A stretch of DNA of 11,702 nt from Monoraphidium neglectum (taxonomy: Eukaryota; Chlorophyta; Chlorophyceae; Sphaeropleales; Selenastraceae), in the NCBI RefSeq assembly GCF_000611645.1, contig NW_014011791.1, forward strand, positions 1-11,702, in the 5' to 3' direction. This document shows positions 9,873 through 11,702 of the stretch, in pieces. The notes under the pieces were generated by a model, which was given only the letters and a program-made list of their open reading frames with translations, did no database searches and was not told where the DNA came from. Position numbers and translations under genes: made by a program. Every line of letters begins with the position of its first letter. The stretch's first letter is position 1.

Positions 9873-11153
9873 CTCGATAATGGGGGTGAAGGATGCAGAC
9901 AGGGGCGACAGGGGGGCCACGCAGAGGGCACCATCAGAAGGGACACATGGTCCCGCCAGGGGTTCAGAGCCCCACTCGTCAGGCTCCGCAGCGGCGGCGT
10001 GGCTGCAAAGCGGGCAACGCCCGAGGTGCGGGCGGACGGCGACAGCTGCACCATCTTGCTTGCTGATTAGCATCGATTCAGTATAGGGCTGCGGGATCTG
10101 TCACGGCTGTCAATGCAAATTGGCCTTCAGCCTTTTGTGGCGTCTACCAGGCGATTTGAGCCGATCGACCGCACCTCGCCCCCTCCCCCCCACCTTTCCC
10201 CGCAGGCCCTTGAGGCGCGCTGCTGCGAGCTGCGGCGCGAGCTTGCCGCCCAGGGGGCGCTGCTGGCGGGCGACCTGGGACGCCTCGCGCGCGAGAGCAA
10301 CGCGCTGAGGGCCGAGGCGTGCTCCGCGTCAAATCTGGCCAAGAAGGTGGGCGGGCGTGGCTTCGCCGCGCTCCCTGCAGCTTGCGCTGCGGGCGTGGGG
10401 TTGGGGGTGTCGGCCGCGCGTCTTCGGTCTGCCCAAAGTCAGTTGCTGCAAGCGCCCTGTGGGCAGAGGAGCACGCAGCCAGCCAGCGTCCCTTAGATCC
10501 ATGAAATTCACCCCGCGCCTGCTGGCCCTCGCCGCCCTTGCGGCTGGGCTCCACCCAACGCCTGCCCCCTTCGTCCAGCGTTTGACACACCCGGCACCGT
10601 CCGTGTGTCAGTGTTGGAACTCTGCCGCGCCCTCAACTGATCGACTCTGCCCTCTTTTGTACGTCCAAGGTTGACGCGGACCTGTCCGCACTGGAGCCGA
10701 GGGTGGCCCAGATCGAGGCGTCCGAGGCAGCGTCCCCCAAGGCGCCGCTGCGGCTGGTGGCCGCACTTGAGGAGAAGATGGAGGGGCTGGCGGGGCAGCA
10801 GGTGCGCACAAAACCGGCGTTCTTCTCAAGCTTTGGGTTGGGCATCAGACTGTACAGAAGCCACAATAGTGCATGCCATAGTGCACTGCGCTGTATATTG
10901 TCCATCCATTTTCTGCATGTGTTGAGGTGCCGTGCAGGGATGTGGGTCGACTGCAGCGGCAGTCACCCCAACCTGTGCTTTCACAGGCCTCAGTCAGCCG
11001 AGGGGCAGGGGCCTTGAAATGAATTCCCGCCCCGTCATTGGCCCCCTCCACACCCCTCATTGTCGGTATCTGTGCTTGCGTCGCCGCTACTGCTCTGGGG
11101 CGCGCGTGCGCCACGGCCGCGCAGTGGAGGGCGTCGCGCGCACGTACTTGCAA

Positions 11154-11185
<32 letters not shown>

Positions 11186-11410
11186 ACAAACACGCAAACA
11201 CACAAACACACACACACACTCACACACACACACACGCGTGCGCACGTGCGCGCACAGGCACGCCACGGCCGCACCGTTGAGGGTGTCGTGCGCGCGCTCG
11301 TGGACGACGCGTCGACTCTGGCGCGCGCGCAGCGCGCGACGGAGGGGCTGATGGCGGGGCAGCAGGCGCAGCTCCAAGACACAAAGGAGGCGCTGCTGCG
11401 CTCGGCTCAG
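6360..11410 (+). CDS. Coiled-coil protein of unknown family, first twelve exons; continues past right edge
   Basis: Exons: 6360-6410, 6633-6713, 6952-7014, 7429-7486, 7901-7986, 8289-8366, 8889-8951 (or -8966), 9235-9321, 9659-9751, 10206-10346, 10670-10801, 11258-11410. This gives about 362-367 residues with no stop at any junction. Only the exon 4/5 junction is phase 1 and the rest are phase 0, and the split Glu codon there (G|AG) closes correctly. An in-frame TAA at 6348-6350 precedes the ATG. The N terminus (MRFASKNFNGRPSSPTR) is basic and disordered-looking. From about residue 25 on, the protein is rich in Ala, Leu, Glu, Gln, Arg and Lys with leucine-spaced helical repeats (for example LRRELAAQGALLAGDLGRL in exon 10), typical of a long coiled coil. 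There are no enzyme motifs or membrane segments. Exon 9 (VKEIAGESIRECVPGLVSSS) is the least coiled-coil-like. A cytoskeletal, centriolar or ciliary scaffold is possible but not shown. Intron 12 runs off the window. Confidence 0.72.
7015..7428 (+). other. Intron 3 of the coiled-coil gene
   Basis: A phase-0 intron from CAG|GTCAGC to ACGCAG|GTGCAG. Its length of 414 nt is a multiple of three, so retention would at first stay in frame, but a TAG within the CAG tract at about 7180-7182 ends that reading. Confidence 0.65.
7172..7304 (+). repeat. CAG/CGG compound triplet repeat in intron 3 of the coiled-coil gene
   Basis: The tract starts as CAA/CAG, becomes pure CAG around 7191-7222, alternates with GGGGCAG units, and grades into CGGCAG/CGG. 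On the plus strand it is again CAG-sense, like the tract in the acyltransferase gene. It appears in translated frames as poly-Ser, poly-Gln or, on the minus strand, poly-Leu or poly-Cys, none of which is likely to be real protein. Confidence 0.85.
8802..8854 (+). repeat. (CA)n microsatellite in intron 6 of the coiled-coil gene
   Basis: About 26 CA units with interruptions near the 3' end (CATA, CAAA). The tract lies in the 522-nt intron 8367-8888, ending about 35 nt before the acceptor ATGCAG|GTGGCT. The sequence just upstream is GCGCGC-rich alternating purine-pyrimidine. Confidence 0.95.
8949..8970 (+). other. Ambiguous 5' splice site of exon 7
   Basis: The next exon requires a phase-0 end. 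Two donors fit: GAG|GTGCAG (exon ends 8951), or the GC donor CAG|GCAGGT (exon ends 8966, adding VQLLQ). The nearby GT at 8971 (GCAG|GTCCCT) would leave phase 1 and shift the frame of exon 8. The five extra residues fit the coiled-coil pattern, but the GT site is the default choice. Confidence 0.55.
9752..9870 (+). repeat. (GT)n microsatellite at the start of intron 9 of the coiled-coil gene
   Basis: The intron starts GAG|GTGCGTGTGTGTGTGAG at 9752, passes through a GCGCGCACACGCGTGCAC segment, and enters a pure (GT)29 run at 9813-9870. This is the opposite orientation to the CA tracts in introns 6 and 11. The repeat supplies many GT dinucleotides close to the real donor. Confidence 0.95.
11106..11145 (+). 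repeat. Degenerate copy of the first part of exon 12, upstream of the CA repeat
   Basis: Bases 11109-11140 (CGCCACGGCCGC and following) read RHGRAVEGVAR. They match RHGRTVEGVVR from the start of exon 12 (11261-11293), the first 12 bases being identical. The copy carries no clear acceptor and runs straight into the CA repeat, so it is judged a non-coding duplicate fragment within intron 11. Confidence 0.7.
11151..11236 (+). repeat. Interrupted (CA)n microsatellite in intron 11 of the coiled-coil gene
   Basis: About 86 nt of CACACA broken by CAAA, CGCAAA and CACT interruptions, inside intron 10802-11257. It ends about 20 nt before the acceptor GCGCACAG|GCACGC, replacing the usual polypyrimidine tract. 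Confidence 0.95.
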
Positions 11411-11702
11411 GTGCGCGGGCCACGTGTCCCTTGCCACCCTGGCCGTGGAAGGGCGGCGGGGCAGGGCCGGCGCCGCTGGTCAGGGATGTGTGCTGCAGAA
11501 GATTCCAGTTTAGGCGGGACAGCGGACAGCAGTTCGGCCGCCTTGGGCGCGGCTGTCGCGTGCACGCGCGGCACGGATGCTTTTTGCTCATCGATCAGCG
11601 TCTGCAGACAATCTGCGTTACCCGCTCAGCCTGTGGCTTGGCCACGCGTGCGCGCGCGCGCACCTCGCCCCCCCCCCCCCACTCACACACGCACGTCCAC
11701 AC
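11411..11702 (+). other. 5' part of intron 12 of the coiled-coil gene, to window end
   Basis: The segment begins with donor CAG|GTGCGC. No segment here continues the coiled-coil pattern behind a convincing acceptor. The 3' edge contains CGCGCGCGCGCG (about 11648-11661), a run of 13 C at 11668-11680 and the start of another CA-rich tract, so a fourth repeat-bearing intron is likely. Confidence 0.55.

Noticed and set aside
9578..10073. Minus-strand frames with His-Thr repeats
   Set aside because: They arise only from the antisense of the (GT)29 tract.
6360..11410. Assignment of the coiled-coil protein to a named family such as FAM81 or a basal-body protein
   Set aside because: Only general coiled-coil composition is shared. 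No diagnostic motif was seen, and a profile search would be needed.

Overview
The window looks like nuclear DNA of a green alga (Chlorophyta). It is GC-rich. Genes are cut into short exons by GT-AG introns of about 160-520 nt, introns carry CAG and CA/TG microsatellites, and a TGTAA polyadenylation-type signal lies downstream of the best gene. Class and species cannot be fixed from this sequence. Nothing points to bacterial, phage or viral origin.

Layout. (1) Bases 1-1021, minus strand: the 5' part of a probable SET-domain (lysine methyltransferase-type) gene, two exons readable, running off the left edge. (2) 1022-2601: a less GC-rich divergent intergenic region in which I recognise no gene. 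It should hold the promoters of gene 1 (leftward) and gene 2 (rightward). (3) 2602-5230, plus strand: a complete seven-exon gene for a 351-aa membrane-bound lysophospholipid acyltransferase of the LPCAT/LPEAT branch. All four acyltransferase blocks are assembled by splicing, and this is the firmest call here. (4) 5231-6359: its 3' UTR and an intergenic gap. (5) 6360 to the right edge, plus strand: the first twelve exons of a long coiled-coil protein of unknown identity, interrupted by large repeat-rich introns. The last exon visible ends at 11410 and the gene continues beyond the window.

The three genes show no evident functional link, as is usual for neighbouring eukaryotic genes. The lipid enzyme would remodel phospholipids in internal membranes. 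The SET protein would methylate a protein substrate. The coiled-coil protein is probably structural.

I found no new system. The points worth a second look are structural: a duplicated exon fragment flanking a CA repeat, dinucleotide repeats in three introns of one gene, a strong phase-0 intron bias with introns after CAG/GAG/AAG codons, exons that begin with GT, ambiguous splice sites, and a SET protein with a signal-peptide-like N terminus. Exon boundaries were worked out by hand from splice motifs, reading phase and family conservation, without transcript data.
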